This document shows, in pieces, positions 12,301 through 24,259 of a stretch of DNA of 64,000 nt. The stretch comes from Irpex lacteus (taxonomy: Eukaryota; Basidiomycota; Agaricomycetes; Polyporales; Irpicaceae). The stretch covers positions 434,001-498,000 of the forward strand of contig MQVO02000006.1 in assembly GCA_001986395.2 (NCBI GenBank). The letters are read 5' to 3'. The notes below the pieces were generated by a model that was not told the DNA's origin, did no database searches, and saw nothing but the letters and a program-made list of their open reading frames with translations. A program made the translations under genes and the position numbers. Numbering within the stretch: position 1 is the first letter of the stretch; each line of letters starts with the position of its first letter.

Positions 12301-14077
12301 CGCAGCACCATTGTTCGACTTTGTGTATGAGCAGATTAAGAAGGATGTCTTGTTGGGTTCTATCACAGGTCAGTTCCGATTCTGCTTTTGTCCAATAATC
12401 TCTTTGGTCACCAGCCCTGTCTCTCTGCCGCCTTGGAGTTCTGCTGGTCAGGGCCTTGATATGCTCAGGGATTGTCTTATTCCCCGCCCATGCAGTGTTC
12501 CTGTCTCAGGGCCAGCTTTACAATACCCAAGGGCTATGCAGATACTGCGCCGGAATACCAAGGCTGATTTAACCTCGTTTCTATCGCCTTCTCTTTCACA
12601 TTACCATATTCGGCCAAATCGTCGACTGACACCTCCGTATCCATTGTTTAGGTGGAACAGACATATGCTCGCTCTTTGCTGGAATGAACACTGCCCTTCC
12701 GGTATACCGTGGGGAGCTGCAGTGCAGACTCCCAGGTATGGCAATCGAGACGTTTGGACCTGATGGAAAGAAATGTCCTCCAGGTGTCCCAGGAGAACTC
12801 GTATGTACACGTCCCTTCCCGTGTCAGCCAGTCGGGTTTTGGCCGCTTGAAGGTTATGGCAGTGAGCAAGACGTCGCAAGCGCAAAGGAGAGGTACAGGC
12901 AGGCTTACTTCGCAGAGTTCGAAGGAGTGTGGTGTAAGCTTTCTTATTGCTTGCTCAGGAGCATGCAGTGTGTATGTATCTGACGTAAATGTTTCGCAGA
13001 TCATGGCGACCATGTATTACTCACGCCTTCAAGAGCAGGGAACGGCGGCGGCCTGGTCATGCTCGGACGGAGTGATGGCGTTCTGTAAGTTTCACCCGCC
13101 TCGCCGTATCCTCGTGTGAATGCACTGTACTGACTCGCGTATTTACGATATCGCACTCTTCTTAATCCCCGCCCTGCATTTACCATGTGACGATACTCTA
13201 TTTGACCTGCGCTCAAGAAATCCTGGAGGTGTCCGGTTCGGTTCGGCAGAGCTATACGACGTGATTGACCTCTGTTTCTCGCCGGAGGCGACACATCATG
13301 CGCATACGATTATCGACTGTCTCGCCGTGGGCCAACTCATCGCGTCGGGGACTGACGAACGCGTTATCATGTTCGTCAAGCTACTTGAAGGAGAGACGCT
13401 CACGGAGGAGCTTGTGAAAAAAATCAAACACGAGATTAGGTCGAGGAGAAGCGCAAGGCACGTTCCAGCTCAGGTGAGTTGTTCGCTTCCAATTCTTCTC
13501 ATTGGACATCTATCTTTGTGGCTGCCGTTTGCCGTGGCAGCTTGTCGATCCCCTATTAATGTTCAAGGCGCACAAACCCTGATCCTGGAATGGAATCGGA
13601 GATGCAAGCGCGGTCAAAGTCATTCCAAGTCTGCTGCGTCTCGTTCATTGGAACTCTATCGCTGAATTGTGGATATGCATTTAGGTCATACAAGTCGCCG
13701 ATATCCCCTATACTATCAACGGTAAGCGGGTCGAGGTCCCTGTGAAGAAGGTGAGTCTTGGACTCGAAAGTTCACATGATAACGAGCGTATCGTAAGCGT
13801 ATCGCCCGGATACGACGATGGTAGGTGCTTTACCCGGCAAGGGTTGTGCGCGTGAGCGCGACTTGTCAGTGGTAACTCGGCCCTTTGCTGCTTATGTTCT
13901 TTCGACCCTCTTCCTCCCTCTTCGTGGCTGCAACGTGCTGACTGCGGGATTCGGGCATATGATCAGATCATCAACGGGGCACCTATATCCAGCGTCAACC
14001 CGGCTACTCTGAGAAATCCAGAGTGCCTTGCTGCCTACGAGCGGATCGGAAAACGCCTGAGGGCGGAAGTGCTGTAA
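9321..14077 (+). CDS. Acetoacetyl-CoA synthetase, 15 exons, 740 aa
   Basis: This enzyme ligates acetoacetate to CoA with ATP (ANL adenylating superfamily) in the cytosol, feeding ketone-body carbon into sterol and fatty-acid synthesis. Exons: 9321-9756, 9905-10053, 10334-10370, 10521-10575, 10686-10733, 10822-11096, 11218-11227, 11343-11447, 11629-11794, 12227-12368, 12652-12933, 13000-13084, 13218-13473, 13685-13750 and 13967-14077 (2223 nt). The N-terminal domain shows VVNAKYGLSLETYEQLYAWS and NWAQNML. The adenylate core follows with FSSGTTGRPKPIVHRAGG, YSTGSPLAAPLFDF, GGTDICSLFAGMN, YHGDH and LNPGGVRFGSAE. The C-terminal lysine motif TINGKRVEVPVKKIINGA closes it. Exon 7 is only 10 nt and encodes part of the phosphate-binding loop (GRPK). 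The start is the first ATG of the long open exon; an upstream in-frame extension lacks an ATG. Confidence 0.95.
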
Positions 14078-15177
14078 GGCTTGCGACATCTATGGCCGTG
14101 GTTGAGCGGATCTCTTGGATGGGTGGATAGATGTACAAATATCTAGCATTTTGTATCATCTGTATTGCTACAAGTATGGTAAGAACAATGAAGCACGGCG
14201 GTATATCTTGTGGGACAATGAGGCATCTCTGCCCGGTGATGAGAGGATCGCGCTGGTGCCGGGGGGTAATGTGGCACCGCGTGACGATCTGATGTGACTT
14301 ACGCCTGTAAGGTCTAGTAAGCTTAGTAAGTAAATAATCAGTAACAAAGATAACAATGGGATGGTCACGCTGAGACCCCGGCTAGATGTCCATGTGCATT
14401 GTTCCGAGGGTAAGATAAACAGAGATCAATAGGTTTCGTGAATTGGGCGGCTAAACTGGTCTCATTTGACTATTTCGTCTGCCTCGAGGCAGGGAATCTT
14501 CTGCCAGCAGGATGCAGTTCAAGCGGAAAACATCAGCAGACAGCTCTTCCAGAGCGGCGGCGCTGCTCCGACAGTGGCCACGCAATTTTCCCGGTTCCCA
14601 GCCCTATAAGCCTCCGACCCCCGCCCCCACGCCTTTCCTCCGAGCTTCCTACTCCTCCAGGCTGGTCGCTCATCCTCCTGACTTTATCTCAGGACTGTGC
14701 CCCAGTGCTAGCGTCGAGGCTTGCAAGAGTGTGACGTGCCTAACGTCCGAGTTACACGAACGAGCGCGAATCCTTCGCCAAACCGCTGTAACGAGCACTG
14801 AGCAGTGAAGGTCGGTTGCAAGGACAAGCGACGTCTACGCGTGTCGTATCGATAGAGCACCCGCATCATACGATCCTACTGTGCCTTGTTGCGCATAGCC
14901 TCGTATTGTCAAGCTTTGCGTACGAATCGAGAACTGGGGAGCCACAGGTATGCCTGCCCGCCACCACGTTTATTTCATTGCCCCTTGTGCTCACTGTATC
15001 GCTTCCTTCTCTGTGGCTCCTTGATTTACCGACAGGTTTCAACGGGCTTAGTCTCTCGAGCTTTCATTTGATCACATCACAGAACCCTCGACTCAGGCCT
15101 CGCCATTTATTCCGTTTTACCCTTTTCCGCGGCGCGAACACACCCATACCACGCACATTCATACTGCGATAGAAGAC
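14078..15177. other. Intergenic, 1.1 kb
   Basis: No gene is supported. It separates two plus-strand genes. Open frames around 14440-14810 have no initiation context, domain or splice-consistent extension. The last 200 nt are CT-rich, as expected for the promoter and leader of the downstream membrane protein. Confidence 0.4.
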
Positions 15178-16510
15178 ATGGCGGACACGCACACCCGTGA
15201 GCCGACTAGGCGTGCTTCAAATAGCAGACCGCACAACAGACGGCGTCCCTCCCAATCTACCAAGACCAAGCCCACCTCGTCTTCGAAAGACCAAAGGTCG
15301 TCTCCCCCTTCTCGCTCCGTCCTCTGGTGCTGCCTCCCATCCTTCAGGATGCCTTCGGTATTCAACATCATTCGGCTGAGCGTGTACGCAGCAGTGCTCG
15401 TATGGACCATAATCTGCCTCGCCATCGCGGCTCACTTCCAGAGTCTGCTGGTATCATCGGACCTCAGTGCGTATATCACTTGTCCCCCCGAACTTCTCGG
15501 TGATCTGACCTTACATGTGTGATACAGCTCGTTTTGTCCCCTTCGCTATCTTCGTGTGTAGTGCCAGCATGTTGTTGATGCTTGCTCTACTTGGATTCGG
15601 GTTCTGGAGAGACCGCAATCCGATATCGACGAGAGTTGAGCTGGGCTGTCTGGGTCTAGCCGGCGTTTTATGGCTTGGTACGTGGTATGCATGCTTGCAA
15701 GTGACGAGTAAAGGCTCATGCTTTGGTTGTGATTACGATAGCTCTTGGTGCATTCCTTGGCTCATCTGATTCCGGAGACTCTGATGTCGAGTGTTTCTCA
15801 TCTGCCGACTCGCAAGAGCCGATGACGATGCCCGGTTTCAATACCGAGACTTTCCACGCCCAATATCGTGTCCTGGAAGCCTTTTCGATATTCAACATTC
15901 TGCTTAGTGAGTATATCGTCATGACTCCTGTAGCCTAGCTTCTAATAACGGCTTTGTAGTTTGGGCTTTCTTGTTGATGCTCCTTGTCCTTGCCTTGCGT
16001 CAACATCGCTGGGGCAACCGCACCATCTGGCTCGAGTCCGTCACCGCATTCCCCTGGTTTGCCGGCCGAGATGCCCAAACTGGCAAACTCCCCGCTGCTC
16101 TCCCAGCCCCCGTCAGTGCCAAACGCTCCAACACGATGAACACCGAGAAGTCGTCCGGCTCCGGCAAGTCACAAACGCAAGTCGCTACGTACCCCGTATC
16201 GCGCGAACGTGGCGGTGGAAGCGGCCGTCGTGACAACCGTGACCGCGAACGTGGTGAACGCACCGAGCGCGAGGAGCGTGACCGCCCCACAGGAGGTCTG
16301 CACGAGAAACGACCATCGCAGCACCGTCGCCCGTCGATGCGAGACGCACCCACACGTAACGAAGTACCGACGTATGTGTACTGGATGCCGCATCAAGCAC
16401 CGGACCTTGCGTATATGCCCGACAGCACACGTCAACCACGAAGCAACGAGCGGTATTACGACCGAGAACGCGATCGGGAACGCGAGCGTGGCACGTCACC
16501 CCGGCGGTGA
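15178..16510 (+). CDS. Four-helix MARVEL-like membrane protein, 384 aa
   Basis: Four exons (15178-15466, 15528-15677, 15742-15906, 15960-16510) join to 1155 nt. A basic, Ser/Arg-rich cytoplasmic N-terminus of about 60 residues precedes four hydrophobic helices: NIIRLSVYAAVLVWTIICLA, then PFAIFVCSASMLLMLALLGF, then a segment around CLGLAGVLWLALGAFLG, then IWAFLLMLLVLAL. A loop between helices 3 and 4 is acidic and holds two cysteines. This topology is typical of fungal MARVEL-domain proteins at the plasma membrane or eisosome. The C-terminal 170 residues are charged and dominated by Arg/Glu/Asp repeats (RDRERGERTEREERD), probably disordered. Introns sit between helices. Function beyond membrane association is not evident, and assignment to MARVEL rests on topology rather than a diagnostic motif. 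Confidence 0.75.
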
Positions 16511-18090
16511 AGACCTCAAAACGTGTTGCGTTTCGTTTGTCTCTTTCGTTCACATTATTCCACCTTTCTTAAACCTTTCTCTCTGAGCATTGGATGCTCC
16601 CTGGATCCCGTCTGCTCTGCGCCATGCACACCGACAGGATCTTTGTACTTTTGCTCTATCTATTGACGACTACTAGACGCACTTTTTCAAGTTTAAGAAC
16701 TATCACACGACAAACCAATACGGTCTTTATGTAAACCACGTCTTCGATGACATGTACGATCTTTTGTACCATTAGTAGAAATAGCCTGTTCGCTCCTCCA
16801 ACGGTTGGGTGGAGACTTACTACTTACTGTGTAGTTAGGGGCTAACGGGACCTTGTTGTAACTGGGAGAGGATGTTTGTTGTTGTATCACTCATTTTGAG
16901 GGTGTTCAAGTTGTGTACGTGTGTATATACGAGGGTTAAGGGTGGACGGAATATACAATATCATATATCAGAAATATGTCGTAGGATGTGTGCGCAGCTT
17001 TCAAGAGCTTTCGAATCCAGGATTCGAAGCTTGCTGGTGAAGTTGTCTTGTACATAGTGTCGACGTCATACACGGTTCCGAGTCGCTGCCATTGGCGCCT
17101 AATCGAAGCTGCCCGACTTCAAGCCACCATCACTCATAGCTCTCGGCACCTCAATTGTTCAAGTTCACGCTCATACAGTACACAGGCTTGCGAAGTTCGA
17201 AACTTGCCATGGATTTAGACGTATACCGTGGTCTATGATACTTCCAAGCAAGAGGTTACCGCGAAACTCCCAAGTTCAAGTTAATACCAAATTGTGGATG
17301 GTGCTACTTAGCCAGGCGCACGCTGCCAGCCTTCCGCTACCGGTGCCGTACGTCAACTTGAATCCCAGGGATCCAGAAAGTACGTAGGATTATCTTCCAT
17401 GTCATACTTCTATCTACTTATACTTGGCAGGCAACAGACATTCACGTGTAGAATCAACACGATGGATGCTGCAGTACTGGCCACTGGTCCGAGTCTCTCC
17501 GTGTCCGGTTCCAACGTTACTTCGAGGTGCTCTCCAATCCTTCGAACTGGTGCCACGAAATTGGAAGATTTGCTTCGCTGTTGGCAGCACGAAGTCAATC
17601 ATCGTCTATTCCATGGCGCAGCCTTCGCACTCTCCATCCACGTGGCTGTAAAGATTCCGCGACAAGTGACATTTCTTGGAAGTTATGCTGTGTACTGCCC
17701 TGCAGCCGCAAGTTCTGCACACGCTCTGTCTCAGATTCCCCTTGAACCGAGCGCGTCGACATGTCAAACCGAGTCGTATATGGCTCGATGAGATGCCAGC
17801 AACAGTAGGTTATATCATCTAACATTACACAATCTTTTGTGATGACTGTGAGGTTTTGCGGAGAAGTTCACAAGCAAATCCGCTAGCAAGGCAGCTAGCA
17901 TAATGATAGAAGATTGGAAAACGACGAGATGCCCGTGCGAATACGCAGCCATGATGGACAGATCTCGTTCGTGGCATATATAAGACTCGTCTCAGCCACA
18001 GCCGAATGTTACGGGACATCCCCGCGTTCTCATTTTTGCCTGAGACAGTGCTGGTAGGTCAAGCGCTTCCTTGTACACTCCTACAATAGG
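16511..18090. other. Intergenic, 1.6 kb
   Basis: This is the 3' flank of the MARVEL-like gene and the promoter region of the DUF6535 gene. An open frame at 17399-17791 (130 aa) has no recognisable domain and no splice support, so I do not call it. The rest shows no repeat or RNA gene that I can identify. Confidence 0.4.
17977..17984 (+). promoter_or_regulatory. TATA box upstream of the DUF6535 gene
   Basis: TATATAAG in a GC-richer context, 107 nt before the first ATG of the downstream long ORF. A perfect TATA consensus at this spacing suggests a regulated, TATA-dependent promoter. Inferred from sequence only. Confidence 0.55.
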
Positions 18091-20822
18091 ATGGTGATTG
18101 ATATTATGACCCGAGCAGACACCATGGACCCGACTTCTATGCGAAAGACATCAAGCCTCCCCGGCAACGAGCCACAGGAAGACAATCGCAACCATCCTGA
18201 CCCACTTCGGCCCCCATCACAAGCCTCACCGGAAGCACCCCAGCAACCTCAGCAACCTCAGCAGCAACCGCCGCTCCCACCGCCAGAATTCTGGCAAGAC
18301 TACTTCCTGTCTGCGGGGTTTCCCAGCGGAGATCAGGTTCGTTCCAGTGTAGGACAGGGATGGTCGACGCTGGCGCGGGTCGTCCGAGACGTAGACGAGG
18401 AGAAGATCAAGCAACACAAAGAGGATATCGATACTATCTTAGTTTTTGTACGTACCATTGTATCTTCTGTGTCTCATATGATTGAGCTGGTTTGGCAGGC
18501 TGGCCTCTTTTCGGCAGTCATGACTGCCTTCTTAGTTGAATCCTACAAGAACCTCAGTCCAGATCCCACCATGATCCAGACTCAGCTGCTGCAGCAGATC
18601 GCTGCGCAATCGAGCTCACATCCCTCCAATACAACTACCGCGTCCCCCGCTTTTACCACAACATCCGATTTTCAACCTTCTAGAAACGCTATCCGAGTTA
18701 ATGTACTGTGGTTCACTAGCTTGACGCTTAGTCTCGTTAGTGCATCGCTCGCCATCTTGGTGAAGCAGTGGCTTCGTGAGTACCTTGCAGGAGAATATAC
18801 CTCACCGCAAGCACATCTTCGCATCCGCCATTTCCGTGCTCCTGGGCTGCGTCATTGGAAGGTTTTCGAGCTCGCCGCAACAGTGCCTCTATTACTTCAG
18901 ATATGCTTGGCCCTCTTTCTCATTGGGCTATGCTTCTTCACCGCGGACGTCCACAGCAGCATTGGCCATACGACTCTCCCTCTTGTCGCCGGATGGGGAT
19001 TCCTCATCGTCGCAGCAACTCTGTCTCCCATCTTTTCGTCCCGCTGCCCCTACAAGACGAGCTTATTCATCTCCATCTTGTCAGGAGTTCGAAAGAGACT
19101 CTTCGAGTTCTTGAGATGGCTGACAAATGCTGGGGTATCCGCGGTTCCATACATCCCTGCGACGAAGAAGTGGTCGTATGAACGCCTGGCTTACGACGAA
19201 CAGGACGCTGTTGAAACCGATGCGAACGACCTAGACATTCTCGTTGCGGTCGACTCTATTCAGTCTGACGAGCACCTCCTAAACATCATGTGGGATGCTC
19301 TTCAGCAAATCCAACTCGGCCCCGCAGAGTCCGTGCGATTCGTGAAAGAGATTCTCGGTAACCGGCTTCAGGTGGCCATTCCCAACTGCGAAGTCGCAGG
19401 GTTGCCTCGGTTTCTCTCTCTAGCTCGTTTGCCCACTCGTTTCACAACATCGATCATGCTCATGCTGGGTGATATTCTTGAAAACCATTTCAAAGAAGCT
19501 ATCCTCGACACTTCCCACCTCGGGTGGCCTCAGTGGACGTACGATTGCCTCTATCTTCTGCTCTCCGACATCGATATTCCTCTGCCAGCGGCTGTCAATC
19601 AGACATTCTTGCGCATTCTCATGGCCGAGCAAGCTGTGAGCAAACCATTCATCGATATCATGAAGGCATGCGTCCCCCATGAAGACACCTTCTCTCGCGT
19701 GCTCCGCAGACTACAAGGGGTTTTCAGGCTCGGGAAACAGGAGCACATTATGGGCGCTCTGCAGTACCTCGTGCAGAGATACTTTTGCGCAAATCACCAC
19801 GAAGTATTTCACACACTGAGCGACATCGCACGCGACCACGCCGACGACTTCACTGGATATCACCGTCAGGAACTAGGAGAGTTTTTGATACAGATTCTCA
19901 CCAACAGGACACCAAGCCCAAACCAAATGTGGAGCGTATTGTTTGTTACCGTTCAGATTATCCTCGAGTTACTGGCGTTGTCGGACGGCAGTTGGCGATC
20001 CTCGGTCATAAAGCTGTTTCGACATTTGTCACTCACACAGGCTAATGTTCTCCTTCTCACTCCGTTCGCAGTTGGGTACAATATACGACCCGACAACGAA
20101 TTAGAGTTTCGCCAAGTTGACCTTGATTCGATATTGAAGATGAAGCCAGGGGCGCAGGAGCTGATCATTGAAGCATTTATATCTGCCGATGGTCTAGGTT
20201 CGTATCATATAATGTAGAATCAAAAATCTACACAATTAATGATGGTTTTGCAGAACGTCCACAGATGGTCAACAGTTTCGCAGCGCACATAGTCGGCCAA
20301 TGGCGTCCGCCATTTCAGCTGGGAGGTTCGAGCAACACATGGGAGCCCAAACCTGCGCTGATTGATGCACTTGAAGCGTGCCATCTTTTTATACGCCTTA
20401 TCGCCACGATGAAGGCCCAACGTATGGCGATAGATACCACTACGGCCAACGAACTGAGGGATCTGTTCAGGACAGCTGATAAAGGACTTCATGCCGCGGC
20501 ACGCGCTCGGAAGATGCAAGAGGGCTATAGTGAGTTAGCGAAGGATTGTCTTCAACAAATCAACTCTCTTGATATCCTGTCTCCGCCAAGTCACTGTGAT
20601 GAGGAGGCATATGTTGCGTGGGCTCATAGCTTCCCCGCAAGAGAAACGCTCTTCCCGGATACATTTATCGAGCACTTAGCTGCTTTCCTACCGAAGGACG
20701 CCGATCTTAAATTTAGCCATCGCATGTGTCGGTTGGAGATATTGAAAAGGCATCGTCGGGACTTCGCTCCAGGATCTGTAGGCATACCCCGGAATGTAGT
20801 ACCGAAAGAGACTTCACCGTAG
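18091..20822 (+). CDS. DUF6535-domain membrane protein, 891 aa
   Basis: Two exons (18091-20197, 20254-20822) join after a 56-nt intron. After a Pro/Gln-rich leader (QQPQQPQQQPP) comes the DUF6535 signature: EEKIKQHKEDIDTILVF, a first hydrophobic segment, AGLFSAVMTAFLVESYKNL, and an extracytoplasmic stretch rich in Gln/Ser. Helices follow around SLTLSLVSASLAILVKQWL, VPLLLQICLALFLIGLCFF and LVAGWGFLIVAATLSPIF. The remaining 550 residues are a soluble, helical, repeat-like region without a known motif. DUF6535 proteins occur in large numbers in agaricomycete genomes and have no established biochemical function. In-frame ATGs at 18106 and 18124 are alternative starts. The gene precedes the exonuclease array in the same orientation. 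Confidence 0.85.
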
Positions 20823-21141
20823 AATTTGCCAAGTGCATGCGCACTGACATGTGTAGACGCTTTCATGTTGGACGTTAATATCACAATTGAGTGCTGACCT
20901 CCAAATCACAGCTGTATATGCACTTCCGTAATCTATACAATCTTGAATATTTGATCGTTGTCCGGTCCTTAAGAAAGTTAAAGCTCTCAACTCACCGACA
21001 GGCCCTGAAGGTTCCGCACTGAAGCCGGTCTCACATACGGCGTCTAAACCAGTGACCCTAACCTCTACTGACTGGAATTGTGGCGACAGTCTCTCAACTT
21101 TCCCCTCGTTGTCAACTTATCTAACTCTGCACTCGCCGACA
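20823..21141. other. Intergenic between DUF6535 gene and exonuclease copy A
   Basis: A 319-nt spacer between two plus-strand genes that must contain the copy A promoter. No TATA consensus or repeat stands out. Confidence 0.4.
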
Positions 21142-22374
21142 ATGGCTGCAGTTTCGGCGAATTCACAGGCCGATTTGGTAACACACATCGTGTTCTGCGA
21201 TACTGTCAAGTCTGTGAAGAACGCCATAACCATCCTTTCGACCTCTGAGATCATATTCATGGATTGCGAAGGAGTGGAACTAGGCGTTGTCGGAGGTAGT
21301 TTGTCCATCCTCAGCCTTGGAGCCATCTCAGGCGGCTCGACCAACGTCTTAAACATATACCTCATCGACGTAACGCGCCTGTCGGTCGCACGGCTGCGCC
21401 CTGTGTTCAATCTTCTCGCATCTCCGATCACAACAAAGGTCGTATGGGACGGGCGAATGGACTACTCTGCGTTGTTCCATGGATTTGGGGTGCACATGCA
21501 GAACGTAATTGACTTGCAGGTGGTCGATGTTCTATCGAGGGCGTCGCGCGATACCCCTGCGCAACATCTTCAGAGGTTCAACGGATACATCCAGGCCGGC
21601 CTTCTCGACCGTGCGCAGTGCAAAATTCGCTACGCGAAACTGCACCGAATTAGTAGCCTCCTGCAAGCGATCAAAGAACATAAACCTGTTGGCCACCAGC
21701 AGTTCGATAAAGTTCATGGTGAGTAGCATAGTGGCTTACTGCAACAGGCAAAGACTATATACTGACTAGCCATAACTCTTCCTCTATCAGTGGACCATGA
21801 AATTTGGGGCAGCGCACGCCCTCTCCCTGCAGAGTATATCAAATACGCTGCCATGGACATTGAGATGATTGCTGCTCTCTACCAGGCATTCCTTTCTCGC
21901 CGATACATCGCGCCCTCCAATGTCACCTCTCTCACTGCAAAATCATCCCGATACATCTCATTCTGGGCAGACAGGCAACCCACAACGGCGACCCGTAAGA
22001 ACTATTTCGTTGGGAATGCATTCCTCCCTTTGGAGCTTGTCGACGATATTTCCGACTATGCTGCGGCAAATCCAGGAGGGCAGAAACGCAAGTGCGGGAG
22101 ATGCAAGCGATGGCTGACCATCGCGTCGTTCTCGAGCCCTCAAACCGGGAGAGGTGGGGCACCACGTAACTCGCCGCCTACCTGCTGGGTGTGCCTTGCA
22201 GTGGCGGAGAACATGCGCCATTGGCAGCTACGTGATCGCGCGATCACGAGGCGCAAAGCTGCAGCCGAGGCTAAAGCAGCCATGACTGCATCGTTGGCCG
22301 AAGGGCTCGGCCAGCTCACCATTAGCCAGGCGTCCGCGTCGACATCATCAAACCGAACAAACGCTGTGCACTGA
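21142..22374 (+). CDS. DEDDy 3'-5' exonuclease with C-terminal zinc knuckle, copy A (386 aa)
   Basis: This is an RNase D/EXD-like 3'-5' exonuclease, predicted to degrade or trim RNA or DNA with two metal ions. Exons 21142-21718 and 21791-22374 join to 1161 nt. Exo I is IIFMDCEGVELG (Asp and Glu metal ligands), Exo II is QNVIDLQVVD, and Exo III is YAAMDIEMIAALY, with the Y-x3-D spacing of the DEDDy subgroup. The single intron cuts before VDHEIWG, the same place as in copies B and C. After a conserved linker (FWADRQPTTATRKNYFVGNAF) a C-x2-C...C-x2-C pattern (CGRCKRW, CWVC) looks like a treble-clef or zinc knuckle for nucleic-acid binding. The basic tail is Ala/Lys/Arg-rich. Catalytic residues are intact. 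The substrate cannot be read from sequence. Confidence 0.88.
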
Positions 22375-23105
22375 GGCTATCGAACTTCAAGATGCACATA
22401 AGTGTCAGTGTCGGTATTCTGAGGGATGTTGTACACCGATGCGACTGTTGGTCCCAGGCTGGAATGGCTAACATGCGCCTTTCGTACTTGGGACCATCAG
22501 TAGTAGTCAGAGGGTTCAGCTCTCCCTTAGGCTCTTCGATTTCATTCATCCAGTGGTTTACCTTGCTTCCTTCCTGTATGCAGCTTTCTAGCCCCATACA
22601 GTACCTCAAGTTATGTACTTATGTACGTTGTACAATACCTGTGTCTACGGTAAAGTGGTCCTATCTGCTCTATTTTACGGATTGCATATCTGTGCTGGCA
22701 CGTTTCTTCAGGCGGCGCTCCCAAGCTTAGCACTCATGCGTCTCCTCCCGTTACGATCCAGTATCAATATATCAATGACGAGCATGTCATAGAACAAGTA
22801 AGTACCGCTGGGTCAAGAAGCGCTACTCATGCTTCTCGCACCTACTAGGTCTACAGATATAACTCTATGCGAAGCTGTGTCAGCCTGGGGCCATTATAAT
22901 ATTTATGTGTACTACTTCAAAGTGATCATGAACTGTTGTGCATGCGCATGCGAATATACTAAGTAGTACCGGCGCTACCATTGGGCGCCATTTGCTTTAG
23001 ACGCGTCTGCTTCAAGTTACTGTACATGTCGATACTACTCGATAGGCTTTGGAATCAACCCCTCCACCACGAAGTGTATGCGTGGTACATCCAGACCTAC
23101 TAACA
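22375..23105. other. Spacer between exonuclease copies A and B
   Basis: This holds the copy A 3' untranslated region, with a predicted hairpin at 22450-22495 listed separately, and the copy B promoter. No further gene is visible. The near-palindromic GTGCATGCGCATGC around 22939 is short and of unknown meaning. Confidence 0.4.
22450..22495 (+). promoter_or_regulatory. Predicted 3' UTR hairpin, exonuclease copy A
   Basis: Arms GGTCCCAGG and CTTGGGACC form a 9-bp stem (eight Watson-Crick pairs and one G-U) around a 28-nt loop, 75 nt after the stop codon. The equivalent place in copy B holds the same structure with compensating base changes and a partly conserved loop (CTGGAATGGCT, GCCTTTCGTA). 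That pattern supports selection on RNA structure. The role (stability, localisation, 3' end) is unknown. Confidence 0.5.
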
Positions 23106-24259
23106 ATGTCCACATCTTCCAACCTGCTGGCACGCCCACCGGTGTTTGAGCCACAGATCATGTTCTGTGGCACGGTCAACTCTGTGAAGAAGGCCATGAC
23201 AAACCTTTCTTCATCTCAGTTCATCTTCATGGACTGCGAGGGCGTAGAACTAGGCGTTGTTGGAGGAGCCTTGTCCATCCTCAGCCTTGGGGTTATTCCT
23301 CGAGGCTCACCCAACACACTCAAGATCTACCTCATCGACGCCACGAACCTGTCAGTCTCCAGACTGCGCCCTCTCTTTGATCTCCTCGCATCCCCAAAGG
23401 TGATCAAGGTAGTATGGGATGGGCGTATGGACTATTCTGCATTGTACCACGAATATGGGGTACATGTGCAGAACGTGATTGACCTACAGGTAGCAGACAT
23501 TCTCTCTAGAATGTCACGCGATACTCCCGCGCAGCACCTTCAGAGGTTCAAGGGATACGTTCAGGCGAATCTCCTTGACAGAGCAGATGTCAAGAAACGG
23601 TACCAGAAGCTGCACAGGGTCAGCAGCCTCTACCAGGCGACTCAGGAGCACAAGCCTGCCGGTTATCAGCAATTCAGAAAAGCCCAAGGTACGAACATCT
23701 ATCCAGTCAACAGCCTTTATAACTAGTAACATCGCTGTACATCCATCTTTACCCAGTGGACCACAACATCTGGGGTACTGCGAGGCCTCTTCCCGCAGAC
23801 CATGTTAGATACGCCGCTATGGATATCGAGATGATCGCCGCCCTTTACTTGAAATTTCACGCCCTTGGGTACATATCCCCTCCCAAAATCCTTTCCATCA
23901 CGTCGAAGTCCGCTCGATACATCGGTTTCTGGACAGACCGACAGCCTACGACGGCCAAGAGAGGAAATTATTTCTTCGGAAACGCGTTCCTCCCTCTCGA
24001 GCTCATCGACGACATCCCCGGGTCGCTTACCTCGACTCAGGGCAAGCATAAATGCGGAAAATGCAAGCGATTGCTCACAGACGCGTCTTTCTCAAACGGG
24101 CAACTCAAGTCAGGCCGCAAGCCAGCAAACAACCAACTTAAATGTTTGGTATGTGCTGCGGTTGTCGAGAACACCCGTCATTGGGAGCTACGTGATCGCG
24201 CGATGGCGAGGCGCAAAGCTGGAGCAGCCGCAAGGGCTTCAGCAGCCCCTCGCCGTTGA
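23106..24259 (+). CDS. DEDDy 3'-5' exonuclease with zinc knuckle, copy B (361 aa)
   Basis: This is the closest relative of copy A. Exons 23106-23688 and 23757-24259 join to 1086 nt with the intron in the identical codon. Exo I FIFMDCEGVELG, Exo II QNVIDLQVAD and Exo III YAAMDIEMIAALY are intact, and the knuckle reads CGKCKRL ... CLVC. Near the 3' end the DNA is almost identical to copy A (a 19-nt block AGCTACGTGATCGCGCGAT, then CGAGGCGCAAAGCTG), which indicates a fairly recent tandem duplication or gene conversion. The C-terminus is shorter than in A and C. The upstream open frame before 23106 lacks an ATG, so this ATG is preferred. Confidence 0.88.

Noticed and set aside
17399..17791. 130-codon plus-strand open frame
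   Set aside because: No recognisable motif, no splice-consistent extension, no promoter element; composition like surrounding non-coding DNA.
18226..20168. Antisense and alternative-frame ORFs over the DUF6535 gene
   Set aside because: All lie within a single 702-codon sense exon with a coherent domain; they are shadows.
22936..22950. Near-palindrome TGTGCATGCGCATGCG
   Set aside because: Short, GC-balanced self-complementarity of the kind expected by chance in 64 kb; no partner copy near other genes.
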